NCBI GenBank assembly: GCA_040222275.1
Contig: JAVKDJ010000072.1
Coordinates: forward strand, 62,001-126,000
Length of the DNA: 64,000 nucleotides
Source: CAXBNB01 sp040222275
GTDB lineage: Bacteria > Bacteroidota > Bacteroidia > Cytophagales > Cyclobacteriaceae
Direction of reading: 5' to 3'
Part shown: positions 17,682-26,444 of the stretch, in pieces
Position numbering within the stretch: the first letter of the stretch is position 1
Layout: each line of letters starts with the position of its first letter
The notes under the pieces: generated by a model
What the model saw: the letters and a program-made list of their open reading frames with translations, nothing else
What the model was told of the DNA's origin: nothing
The model's database searches: none
Made by a program: the position numbers and the translations under genes

Positions 17682-19182
17682 AAGAATTCAAACAGTTATT
17701 GTTTTATTCAGCGCATTGGTGTGGTCTGGTTGCAATCAAAACAAGTCGGGTAATGAAAGAAATAAAAAGCCCAACATATTGCTGATTGTATCAGAAGACA
17801 ATGGTGCCGACCTTGGATGTTATGGTAATCTGGAAGTGAATACCCCAAACCTGGATAGGTTGGCAGAGGAGGGTGTTTTATTCGAAAATGCCTATGTGAC
17901 ATACTCGGTTTGCAGCCCGTCAAGGGGTACTATATTTACAGGTTTGTACCCACATCAAAATGGCCAGATTGGGCTGGCTACCCATAAGTTTCGGATGTAC
18001 AAGCCCTTCAAAACCTTGCCGGTATATATGAAGGAAGCCGGATATCGTACCGGGTGTTTGGGGAAAATCCATGTCAACCCCGAGTCGGCCATACCGTTTG
18101 ATTTTCACCCCATCAAAGGCTCAAATTTTGCCAAGAAGAAATTGCCCCAATATGCAGAGGAAGCCTATAAGTTTATGACGGCATCTGATAGCCCATTTTT
18201 TATGATGGTCAATTTTCCTGATGCCCATTTTCCAGTCCAGCGTCAGGTAGAAGGGATGCCGGCGAACCCCATTAATGGCTCAGATATAAGTGCCCCACTA
18301 CCTTTTGTAGGGGCTGATAGCGAACGGTTGAGGGAATACACTGCCAATTATTATAACTGTATGGCCCGTTTGGATGAAAATGTGGGTTTGCTGCTACAAA
18401 GGTTGGAAGAATCAGGGAAGGCTGACAATACCTTTATCATGTACCTTGGTGATCACGGGGCACAGTTTTCAAGGGGGAAATGTAGCAACTATGAGGGGGG
18501 ATTGAAAGTACCATTCATAGTGAAACAGCCGAATGGAAAAAATGGGGGGACGAGAAATAAGAAATTGATATCATCGATAGATATCGTGCCAACCCTGCTG
18601 AATGTGGCTGGAGTACAAACGCCAAAAGAACTGCCGGGTTTGCCTTTGCAGCCCCTTTTGAATGGTGAAGACACTGATTGGAGGCAGTATGTGTATGCCG
18701 ATGGCCTGGGCAGTGCGGCACATTTTTACTACCCGAGACGGAGCGTGCGGGGAAAAAGGTACAAACTGATCCATAACCTGCTTCGGGATCGTGACAACCC
18801 CAAAGTAGATTTTTATGCCACACATTTTGGCGCTCATTTCGACGGGGGTACCGAGTACGAGGAACTCGCCCAGTCTGATCCATCGGTAAAGAAGGCTTAC
18901 AACACCTGGAGGAGGCCACCGGAATTTGAACTTTATGATTTAACAAATGATCCCTGGGAGTTCAACGAACTTTCCTCAAACCCCCAGTATGCTGATGAAT
19001 TGAATAGCTTGAAAGTAGTGCTGAAAGATTGGCAAACGGCTACTTCCGACCCTTTGGCCGATCCGGATAAATTGCTAAAAATCACTAACGAAGTACAATC
19101 GATAATTGAAAAATACGAAGGTAGGAGCTATGCCAAAGACAAAGATTTTGAATGGAAGTATCCCGAATATTTTATGGATTGA
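17665..19182 (+). CDS. sulfatase lipoprotein (N-sulfoglucosamine sulfohydrolase-like)
   Basis: Type I sulfatase of the alkaline-phosphatase fold. The catalytic Cys83 lies in CSPSRG, the CxPSR motif that an anaerobic or FGE-type enzyme converts to formylglycine. Metal ligands are visible in LIVSEDNGADLGCYGN, and YLGDHGAQFSRGKCSNYEGGLKVPF carries the second metal site. It starts at a GTG inside the sialidase gene (17 bp overlap) and has a short signal with lipobox WSGC (Cys23), so it is probably membrane-anchored and periplasmic. Pattern is closest to the SGSH-like subfamily acting on heparan-type or other amino-sugar sulfates, but subfamily assignment by eye is tentative. Its coupling to the sialidase argues that both work on one sulfated glycan. 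Confidence 0.92.
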   Translation: MWQESRRIQTVIVLFSALVWSGCNQNKSGNERNKKPNILLIVSEDNGADLGCYGNLEVNTPNLDRLAEEGVLFENAYVTYSVCSPSRGTIFTGLYPHQNGQIGLATHKFRMYKPFKTLPVYMKEAGYRTGCLGKIHVNPESAIPFDFHPIKGSNFAKKKLPQYAEEAYKFMTASDSPFFMMVNFPDAHFPVQRQVEGMPANPINGSDISAPLPFVGADSERLREYTANYYNCMARLDENVGLLLQRLEESGKADNTFIMYLGDHGAQFSRGKCSNYEGGLKVPFIVKQPNGKNGGTRNKKLISSIDIVPTLLNVAGVQTPKELPGLPLQPLLNGEDTDWRQYVYADGLGSAAHFYYPRRSVRGKRYKLIHNLLRDRDNPKVDFYATHFGAHFDGGTEYEELAQSDPSVKKAYNTWRRPPEFELYDLTNDPWEFNELSSNPQYADELNSLKVVLKDWQTATSDPLADPDKLLKITNEVQSIIEKYEGRSYAKDKDFEWKYPEYFMD

Positions 19183-19238
19183 AACAGGTAGTAGGATAAG
19201 TTTTTCAATGTTATAAGAAATAAGAAAGTAAAGACTGT

Positions 19239-20894
19239 ATGAAAGGACTGTTGATTTCCATTATGATGCTTAGCACCTTTGTTGGCTATTGCTTGGGGCA
19301 AAATTCACCCAATGTATTGTTCATTGCCGTGGATGATATGGCGGATTGGGTAGGATACCTCAATGGACACCCCAATGTGAAAACCCCAAATATTGACCGG
19401 TTGTCCAATACGGGGATAGCTTTCACCAATGCCCAGTGCACTTCACCGGTCTGTGGACCATCCAGGGCAGCCATCATGACAGGCCTTAGGCCGGAAACCA
19501 CCGGTGTTTACCACAACTTGGGCGACTACCGGGATTTCTACCCTGAAGCCATTTCACTGCCGGAATACTTTCGTAAAAATGGCTATTATACCGCAGGTGC
19601 GGGCAAATTGGTTCATCCTTACAACAACGTAGTGCCAGAAGCATTTGATGTTTTCGGGCCTGGGGTAGGTGTGGTCGGCACACCTTTCACAGATGAAGAA
19701 TTAATGACCGAAAACATGCCGCGCGAAGTGTCATTTGGAGAAGGAAGGGAGCCCGCCAAATTACCACTAAATGGAGGGTTATCTGCTATCGACAGGCCTA
19801 AAAACCGATGGAATACCTTCGACTGGGGACCATTGGATATCAGCGATGACGAAATGCCGGATGGACAGATAGCCAACTGGGGTGTGGAGCAACTGCAGAA
19901 AGATTATGACAAGCCTTTTTTCCTGGGGATTGGGTTTTATAAACCCCACCAACCATTATATGCTCCAAAGAAATATTTTGATATGTATGATATAGACAAA
20001 ATATCGTTACCGGAAACGATAGTTGGCGATATGTACGATGTTTCGGAGGCGGGACGACAGTTTGCCGAGGCAGCCTGGACAGCAGGGCGTCATGAAACGG
20101 TGATAGAGCACAACCAGTGGAAAGAAGGGGTACTTGGTTACCTGGCTACCATAACCTTTGTGGATGCTATGGTAGGCAAATTACTGGACGGTTTGGAAGA
20201 AAGCAGGTATGCCAACAATACCATCATCGTATTTTGGAGTGATCATGGCTGGAACCTGGGCGAAAAAAACCATTGGGGCAAATTTGTGCCTTGGCTGGAA
20301 TCTACCAAGGTGCCATTCATTATCGTCCCACCCAAAAACGAGAATGTTTATAAAAAAGGCCAACAAAGAGTTCGTTCGGCAGTCAATTTACTCGATGTTT
20401 ACCCTACACTATTGTCCATGTGTTCGCTTCCGGAAAAGCCTGATTTGGAAGGGAACGACCTCACGCCAATATTGAAGGATACTCAAACCAAATGGGAAAA
20501 ACCATCTATTTCTACTATTGGACGGGGTACACAGAGTATTATTGTTGATCATTGGCACTACATCCATTATTTTGATGGATCGGAGGAATTGTACAACATG
20601 TCAGACGACCCCAATGAATGGATTAACCTGGCAAAAGACCCCCGGTATGAAACATTGAAGGGTGAATTGAAGGCTTACATAATCGAGGACAAGGGCATCA
20701 GGCAATACATTCGATACGGCGATTGGAAGGCGGTGGTCAAGGCCGATGGGGATATCATGCTTTTTGATTTTTCGGATGGATCAGGGATTTCTGAGCAAAC
20801 GGATGTGGCAGCAGAAAACCCCGAGGTACTAAAGCAGATAGAGAGGCATTTATCCAAAAACAAAGTAAGGGATAGATACCTGACTATGCCGTAA
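19239..20894 (+). CDS. secreted sulfatase (iduronate-2-sulfatase-like)
   Basis: Second type I sulfatase of this cluster, 551 residues, with signal peptide MKGLLISIMMLSTFVGYCLGQ. Metal ligands are in FIAVDDMADWVG (Asp32/Asp33), the formylglycine precursor is Cys72 in VCGPSRAAIMTG, and VFWSDHGWNLGEKNHWGK carries the later metal and substrate residues. The layout, with the conserved DYRDFYPEAISLPEYFRKNGY and the late ELYNMSDDPNEWINLA, resembles the iduronate-2-sulfatase group, which removes sulfate from uronic or related sugars; the true substrate is not determined. It follows the first sulfatase by 56 bp on the same strand. A TetR gene converges on it 47 bp downstream, marking the end of locus 1. 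Confidence 0.92.
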   Translation: MKGLLISIMMLSTFVGYCLGQNSPNVLFIAVDDMADWVGYLNGHPNVKTPNIDRLSNTGIAFTNAQCTSPVCGPSRAAIMTGLRPETTGVYHNLGDYRDFYPEAISLPEYFRKNGYYTAGAGKLVHPYNNVVPEAFDVFGPGVGVVGTPFTDEELMTENMPREVSFGEGREPAKLPLNGGLSAIDRPKNRWNTFDWGPLDISDDEMPDGQIANWGVEQLQKDYDKPFFLGIGFYKPHQPLYAPKKYFDMYDIDKISLPETIVGDMYDVSEAGRQFAEAAWTAGRHETVIEHNQWKEGVLGYLATITFVDAMVGKLLDGLEESRYANNTIIVFWSDHGWNLGEKNHWGKFVPWLESTKVPFIIVPPKNENVYKKGQQRVRSAVNLLDVYPTLLSMCSLPEKPDLEGNDLTPILKDTQTKWEKPSISTIGRGTQSIIVDHWHYIHYFDGSEELYNMSDDPNEWINLAKDPRYETLKGELKAYIIEDKGIRQYIRYGDWKAVVKADGDIMLFDFSDGSGISEQTDVAAENPEVLKQIERHLSKNKVRDRYLTMP

Positions 20895-20941
20895 GCATTG
20901 GTATGCTCCAAGGCAAATCCTACGATCTTTGCCCTCGCCCG

Positions 20942-21538
20942 CTATTTCTTTTTCAGTCCCTTAATGATCAGCCGCACAGCATAAAATATACTTTCCCTGA
21001 TCGAAATCCAGTCCTCAGTAGTAGGGTAAGTATGCATAAACATATTGAACGAGTCGTATTGTATGGAGAACTTCACCGTACAGATACATTCGGCCACCTT
21101 TTGGGTGTCGCATTCCTCAAATTCACCTGAGTCTATACCTTCCTGCAAACATTTTTTGTAAAAGCCTACACCACCTTCATTGATCCTGTCAACAAACTCC
21201 CGGTACATGTTTCGGGTTTCTATCAATACGTTTACCGGGATTTTATGCACCATGACTACTTGCTCGTAGTAGCTCAAAGACTGAGTGATATAGGCCATGA
21301 TTTTATCACCGGCGCTTTCGGCCTTTTTGGCTTCTTCTGCGAATATGGTGAATTGGTGCTCCCATTCGTCCTTGAAGGAACACATGAACATGTCTTCCTT
21401 GTTTTTAAAATAGTAGTAAAGCGAAGATTTTTTCATTCCCACAGCCTGTGAAATGTCATCTACGCTTGTTTTGGCATATCCCAACCTGTTGAACAGGTTT
21501 TTCGCTGCATCCAGGATTTGATTCTTCTTGTCTTCCAT
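20942..21538 (-). CDS. TetR/AcrR-family transcriptional regulator
   Basis: A 198-residue one-component regulator. The N-terminal HTH is typical: KKNQILDAAKNLFNRLGYAKTSVDDISQAVGMKKSSLYYYFKNKEDMF (residues 4-51). The C-terminal ligand domain (about 60-198) has no recognisable signature. It is convergent with locus 1 and lies downstream of an M49 peptidase gene on the same strand, with a gap of about 110 bp, so either neighbour or distant genes may be controlled. No operator palindrome was found with confidence near its start. Confidence 0.93.
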   Translation of the reverse strand: MEDKKNQILDAAKNLFNRLGYAKTSVDDISQAVGMKKSSLYYYFKNKEDMFMCSFKDEWEHQFTIFAEEAKKAESAGDKIMAYITQSLSYYEQVVMVHKIPVNVLIETRNMYREFVDRINEGGVGFYKKCLQEGIDSGEFEECDTQKVAECICTVKFSIQYDSFNMFMHTYPTTEDWISIRESIFYAVRLIIKGLKKK

Positions 21539-21650
21539 TCATTCACAATTTAATCAAAAAGCCTGTTCTAAAAAGCCCTTTAATTTTCGTTCTATCGGTC
21601 AAAAGGTTGGTATATGTGTTTGTAATTGTTCGGTTAGGTCATGCCCTGTT

Positions 21651-23678
21651 TTAGTTGCCTGTAAGAAACGAGTATTTTTCACCATAGTCCAACATTTGTT
21701 GGGTGAAGTCCTCAGGATAGTGCACCGATATGTCGGTGATTTCTCCGTTTTCGTTGTTCACGGGTCTTAGCTCCGGATTGATGAAACCGCCATAGGGGGC
21801 TGATTTCAGGTTTTTGCTTCTTTCCAACACCTCGCGGTGTAGCTCCTGGTCCACTTTTACCCCATATCCTTCTATAAGGGCCTGCCCGGCAGCAAAATCA
21901 CCTTCCGACTTGATGCGTTGCACTTCACGAAGCAGTTGGCCAAAGAGCGTCCTCAATTTGTCATAATCGTTGACCACAAAAAAGGTTTTTCCATCCCGTA
22001 CTTTTTTTTCAATCACATTATCCGGCTGTCCTTTTTCATATACCCATGCTGCAATCATTTGGCGGTTTCTCATGTGGGCTTCTTCCACATCATCCCCGAG
22101 TTCGAGCCTCCGCAGTTGTGTCAGGAGTCCATTGCGGATGTAGCCGTCGTATTCTTCTTTGCCTGGTTCCAGGTTTTCAAACAGTCCTAATTCTACGAGC
22201 TTGGGATCCATGATGTAGTACAGCGCCACCAGGTCGGCCCGGCCTTCTTCCAGGGCAGAACTGTAGTTTTTCAATGTTTCCTTGGGAGTGCCCACACCCG
22301 GGTTGATTTGCCCGGATGCATGCCCTACCACCTCATGTAGTGCCGTATGCATTTTGTCGCCGATTTCACCGTATTTTTTCACCCTGTTGAGCTCTTCTTC
22401 GGTATAGGTGAATTCACCGAGCATGCCGCCTCCGGCTGCCTTGTCGTAGGCATCTGTTATGTTGCCCAGGCTCACGGATTTGGAGCCGTACCTTGCCCTA
22501 ATCCAGTTGGCATTGGGCAGGTTTACCCCTATAGGTGAAGTTGGGGAAGCGTCACCGGCTTCCCCAGCCACTGTTACTACTTTGTAGCTCACCCCAGTCA
22601 CGTTTTTCTTTTTGTGTTCATCCTTTATGGGGGAGTTGTCTTCAAACCATTGTACGTTTTCTTCCAACTTGGCCATTCTGGCCGATGATTCAAAGTCTTT
22701 TATTTCGACTATCGACTCGAAAGATCCACGATAGCCTTTAGGGTCGTTATACACTTCAACGAAACCATTAATGTAATCAATGTCACCTTCGGTTGCTGCT
22801 GCCCATACTACATTGTAGTCGTCCCACACCTTTAGGTCACCGGTTGTGTAATATTCTATCAGCAATTGTATTCCTTTTTTCTGCGCATCATTTTCTGCTA
22901 CTTCTACGGCTTTTTCCAGCCATTTCACTACTTCCTTCAAGGCCTTGCCATACATACCCCCAACTTTCCAAACTTCCTCTTTCAGGTTGCCGTTTTCATC
23001 CCTTACAATTTTGGAATTGAGGCCATAGGATATCGGAGTGTCTGTTTCCGTATCAATGATGGAAGCGTAGTAGGCGTCCACTTCTTCAGCCGTTACATCG
23101 GGTCCGTAAAAGTTGGTGGCTGACCCCAGCAGCAGCCCCTTATTGATGTCCAGGTTTACTTTTTTGGCATCAATGGTTGGATCGAACATCGCATCTACCA
23201 CTTCGCTGCTTAGTTCGGTATTTGTATCAGCCAAAAGCCCTTCAAAATAGGGGCGCTCAATGCCGGGCATTATTTTTTGCATCCCATAGTGGTGGTGGAT
23301 GCCATTCGAAAACCATACCCTTTTGGTATAAACCATAAACTTTTTCCAGTCGTCTGAAGACTTGTCACCAGCATAATTGCGGACTACTTTTTCCAAAGCT
23401 GAACGGATGGTGAGGTTGTGTCGGTAGTTTTGGTCATAAATGATGTCCCTGCCTGAGAGGCCTGCTTGTGTCAGGTAATACACCAGTTTTTTCTGGTCGA
23501 GGGAAAGTTTGTCAAACCCAGGTATCCGGTACCGGATGAGTTTGAGGTCGGCAAACTGCTCGCTGAGGTACTGGAAGTCTTCTGGCTGTACCGGTTTGGT
23601 GTCATTAGACTTTTCAGTTGGCTGGTTGCAGGATATAAGTACAAATCCAAGTAGGAGGGAAATAATAAAGTGTCTCAT
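21651..23678 (-). CDS. dipeptidyl-peptidase III family (M49) zinc peptidase lipoprotein
   Basis: Zinc exopeptidase that removes dipeptides from peptide N-termini. The zinc/catalytic motif of family M49, HExxGH, is seen as HEVVGHASGQ, and the second motif as EEGRADLVALYY (family EExRAx). The protein has a lipoprotein signal, MRHFIISLLLGFVLISC, so it is exported and anchored, unlike the cytosolic eukaryotic DPP III. The start is taken as ATG at 23678; an in-frame TTG two codons earlier is less likely. About 675 residues, in the family range. Lipoprotein M49 enzymes are common in Bacteroidota and presumably act on peptides in the periplasm. It stands 110 bp upstream of the TetR gene on the same strand. 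Confidence 0.93.
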   Translation of the reverse strand: MRHFIISLLLGFVLISCNQPTEKSNDTKPVQPEDFQYLSEQFADLKLIRYRIPGFDKLSLDQKKLVYYLTQAGLSGRDIIYDQNYRHNLTIRSALEKVVRNYAGDKSSDDWKKFMVYTKRVWFSNGIHHHYGMQKIMPGIERPYFEGLLADTNTELSSEVVDAMFDPTIDAKKVNLDINKGLLLGSATNFYGPDVTAEEVDAYYASIIDTETDTPISYGLNSKIVRDENGNLKEEVWKVGGMYGKALKEVVKWLEKAVEVAENDAQKKGIQLLIEYYTTGDLKVWDDYNVVWAAATEGDIDYINGFVEVYNDPKGYRGSFESIVEIKDFESSARMAKLEENVQWFEDNSPIKDEHKKKNVTGVSYKVVTVAGEAGDASPTSPIGVNLPNANWIRARYGSKSVSLGNITDAYDKAAGGGMLGEFTYTEEELNRVKKYGEIGDKMHTALHEVVGHASGQINPGVGTPKETLKNYSSALEEGRADLVALYYIMDPKLVELGLFENLEPGKEEYDGYIRNGLLTQLRRLELGDDVEEAHMRNRQMIAAWVYEKGQPDNVIEKKVRDGKTFFVVNDYDKLRTLFGQLLREVQRIKSEGDFAAGQALIEGYGVKVDQELHREVLERSKNLKSAPYGGFINPELRPVNNENGEITDISVHYPEDFTQQMLDYGEKYSFLTGN

Positions 23679-23809
23679 TGTCAATTTGGGTTAATATGTT
23701 TTGAAGTGGGTGCAATTTATAGCCCTCGATCCACATTTTCAATATTTCAACATTTTTCGGCCTTAAGGCCATCTGATTGGTGGTAAACAGGGGTGAGTGG
23801 TGTGTTTCG

Positions 23810-24442
23810 TCAGCTGAACAGGCCGTGAAGTTCTACATCGATACGAGAAACGATATTAGAAAAATCTTCCTGGTTTTTTACGAAATCAATGTCATTCACA
23901 TCTATGATGAGCAATTTCCCTTCTTTGTAGTTGGATATCCAATCCTGATAGTGTTCGTTGAGCCCCTTCAGGTAGTCGATCCGAATGGCGTTTTCATAGT
24001 CCCTTCCTCTTATTTCGATGTTTTGTACCAGCTTGCCTATGTCTGCTTTTAGGTAAATCAGCAGGTCGGGGGCCTTCACAAATTTGATCATAGAGTCAAA
24101 CAAAGTCCTGTAATTCTGATAGTCCCGTTCTTTGAAATACCCCTGTTTGTAAAGGCTTTTGGCAAAAATGTAGGCATCCTCATAAATGGTTCTGTCCTGT
24201 ATGACGGTCTTGTTTCCGTTGCGTACTTTGTTGATCTGCTCAAAGCGGCTGTTGAGGAAATAGACCTGAAGGTGAAAGCACCATTTGTGCATGTCGCTGT
24301 AGAAGTCCGCCAGATAGGGGTTGTCTTCTACGTCTTCAAACTCCGCATGCCAGTTGTAGTGCTTTGCCAGCATCTCCGTGAGTGTGGTTTTTCCTGCACC
24401 TATATTCCCCGAAACGGCAATATGCATGTTTTTATCCGCCAT
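23810..24442 (-). CDS. deoxynucleoside kinase (dAK/dGK type)
   Basis: A 210-residue cytosolic kinase of the dNK family, phosphorylating a deoxynucleoside for salvage. The P-loop is VSGNIGAGKTTL (residues 10-21), the substrate-side motif is FEDVEDNPYLADFY, the lid and ERS-equivalent motif is VIQDRTIYEDAYIFA (catalytic Asp-Arg), and RGRDYENAIRIDYLKGLNEHYQDW closes the family pattern. Length is typical. Base specificity (A/G or broad) cannot be read by eye. It shares its strand with the desaturase upstream (45 bp gap) and may be co-transcribed, although no functional link is obvious. Confidence 0.94.
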   Translation of the reverse strand: MADKNMHIAVSGNIGAGKTTLTEMLAKHYNWHAEFEDVEDNPYLADFYSDMHKWCFHLQVYFLNSRFEQINKVRNGNKTVIQDRTIYEDAYIFAKSLYKQGYFKERDYQNYRTLFDSMIKFVKAPDLLIYLKADIGKLVQNIEIRGRDYENAIRIDYLKGLNEHYQDWISNYKEGKLLIIDVNDIDFVKNQEDFSNIVSRIDVELHGLFS

Positions 24443-24487
24443 AAAAGATCAGTTGACCAGCCTGTTGGGCATGTTACCTATCCAAAA

Positions 24488-25420
24488 CTATCGGGTCCTT
24501 TTCACCCTGCTGTGCAGGCTTATTTTAGGATTGACGATAAACTGAAACAACACGTTTGTCCATGATTTGTGGGCAAAAAGGTGGTCATAAAAGTCAGGTG
24601 CCATTTTTTTGAGGGCCGGCAACCGGGTACCTGGTATGTTTGGAAAGTCGTGGTGCTCATTGTGGTACCCTACATTGAGGGCAAACATATTCAGTGGACC
24701 ATAGTAGCTGTATGTTTCCTGGTCCTCTTTGAATACATAATGCTCGGAGATGAAATGGGCAGCCAGCGGGTGAAGGCTACCGGCAAAAAAGATAGAGAGC
24801 AACAGGTACAAGATAGCCCCAAACCCCACAAAGTATATATAAGCAGCCATGGCCGAAAGTTGAAAGATGATGTTGATAATATGCCATTTTTCCATCTTTA
24901 TCGGATGCACAAACATGGGCCTGAAGGCATAAAACATGATCTGATTGATGGCCCAAAGCATCTTTCCGATGCGTCCTTTGAATACCTTGGCCTCACCTTC
25001 AGTGGGCAAGTCGGTATCGTTGTGCTCATCGCCTTGTTCCCAGTGGTGTTTTAGGTGGTAAGTACGGAAAGATATGGCATAAGGTGCCACTATTGGAATG
25101 TTGGCTATTATGGCCAGCCAGTAGTTGGATGTTTTTTTCTTAAAAGCCAGATCATGGCTGATCTCATGTATGGCAAGAAAGATGGTGTGGCTCACAGAAG
25201 CTCCAATGACATAGGCTATGGGAAGGTACCAATACCAGGCCAGCTGGGCTATAAAAGGTGCGCTGGCCAATTGAAATGCCACTAATACCAGGGTTTTGTA
25301 TTTCAGTCCTTTATCAATCCCGTACAACTCCCGAACTTCCGGGTGCTTTTCGAGAATTTCTTTTCTCCTTGTAAAATGTGGTTCCCTTTCGTCAGACCAG
25401 TAAAAACCTTTCTTTTCCAA
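24488..25420 (-). CDS. sphingolipid delta-4 desaturase homologue (DES1 family)
   Basis: A 310-residue membrane desaturase that looks like eukaryotic dihydroceramide delta-4 desaturase. The N-terminus carries the small DES1-specific domain (FYWSDEREPHFTRRKEILEKHPEVRELYG, in part at residues 6-34). Three His boxes are intact: HEISHD (85-90), HLKHH (122-126) and NEHHD in GYHNEHHDFPNIPG. Four to five hydrophobic segments surround them. In eukaryotes this enzyme introduces the 4,5 double bond of sphingosine; many Bacteroidota make sphingolipids or sulfonolipids, so a sphingoid-base desaturase is plausible. The sphingolipid biosynthesis genes are not in this window. The alternative is a general fatty-acid desaturase, but the N-terminal domain argues against that. 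Confidence 0.87.
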   Translation of the reverse strand: MEKKGFYWSDEREPHFTRRKEILEKHPEVRELYGIDKGLKYKTLVLVAFQLASAPFIAQLAWYWYLPIAYVIGASVSHTIFLAIHEISHDLAFKKKTSNYWLAIIANIPIVAPYAISFRTYHLKHHWEQGDEHNDTDLPTEGEAKVFKGRIGKMLWAINQIMFYAFRPMFVHPIKMEKWHIINIIFQLSAMAAYIYFVGFGAILYLLLSIFFAGSLHPLAAHFISEHYVFKEDQETYSYYGPLNMFALNVGYHNEHHDFPNIPGTRLPALKKMAPDFYDHLFAHKSWTNVLFQFIVNPKISLHSRVKRTR

Positions 25421-25674
25421 AACTTCAATCTTTAATGAGCGGCAAAGATAGCGTTGTTTTTTTTTCTTCGAAAATACGGCCTTCGTTTTAAATCTATCTA
25501 TCTCAACATCAAGGGGTTTAATTTTATTCAGGGTGGATATATAGGCTAACGAACCAAGGTACCATTACACTGAAACATGAATCAACCCTCAGACCAGTTG
25601 GAATTGAATTCGGTACTTTTCAAATCTTCGGATGAATTTTAAAAAATTAGCCTTCAAAATTGTTTATTTGCACC

Positions 25675-26319
25675 ATGGAATTTATCGACGAAAAAATTCA
25701 GATTTACTCGGAGTTGCACACAAGCGTTGAATCGGAGCTGCTCAAAAAAATCAATCGCGATACTTATGCCGATGTGTTGGCCCCCAGGATGCTGTCCGGG
25801 CAGATGCAGGGGCGGATATTGTCGATGTATTCCAAGATGATCAATCCCAGGACCATCCTCGAAATAGGGACTTATACAGGGTACTCGGCCATTTGCCTGG
25901 CAGAAGGCCTGGTGCCTGATGGCAGGCTCATTACCATGGACATCAATGAAGAACTGGAAGAGAGGGTAACTGCCTATTTCGAAGCGGCAGGATTGACCGG
26001 GCAAATAGATTACCGTATTGGAAATGCCTTGGAGCTGTTGCCGGAACTACAGGGTCCCTTTGATTTGGTGTTCATTGATGCCGACAAAGAAAACTACCAG
26101 CACTATTACAATCTGGTGTTGGATAAAATGCCCTCCGGGGGTATTATTATTGCAGACAATGTGCTCTGGAGTGGAAAGGTTTTGGGTGACGGGCCCAAGA
26201 AAATGGATAAGGATACCCAGGCTTTAATAGAATTTAATGATTTTGTTCAAAACGATGACCGGGTGGAAAATGTGCTGATTCCAGTGAGGGATGGTTTGAT
26301 GGTAATCAGAAAAAAATGA
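25675..26319 (+). CDS. class I SAM-dependent O-methyltransferase
   Basis: A 214-residue methyltransferase of the caffeoyl-CoA/catechol O-methyltransferase family (Methyltransf_3). The SAM motif is ILEIGTYTGYSAICLAEGL, motif II has ITMDINEELEE, and DLVFIDADKENYQHYYNLVLDKMPSGGIIIADNVLWSGKV carries the metal-binding Asp and Asn residues. Start is taken at ATG 25675; a TTG five codons earlier is possible. The small-molecule substrate is unknown. The stop overlaps an upstream in-frame ATG of the next gene, suggesting co-transcription with the LysM transglycosylase. It is divergent from the desaturase across a 250-bp AT-rich gap in which no clear promoter was recognised. Confidence 0.93.
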   Translation: MEFIDEKIQIYSELHTSVESELLKKINRDTYADVLAPRMLSGQMQGRILSMYSKMINPRTILEIGTYTGYSAICLAEGLVPDGRLITMDINEELEERVTAYFEAAGLTGQIDYRIGNALELLPELQGPFDLVFIDADKENYQHYYNLVLDKMPSGGIIIADNVLWSGKVLGDGPKKMDKDTQALIEFNDFVQNDDRVENVLIPVRDGLMVIRKK

Positions 26320-26444
26320 AAAACAGCTCACAAAGCTTGTTCAGTATGATAACAGGAAACCCTAGGGATTCAATGTCTTTGATTCCGGTTTTGCAAAAAG
26401 GCAGAGGTAACAATAACCTGAAAGTGAAGGGAAGGCGAGGGTGC

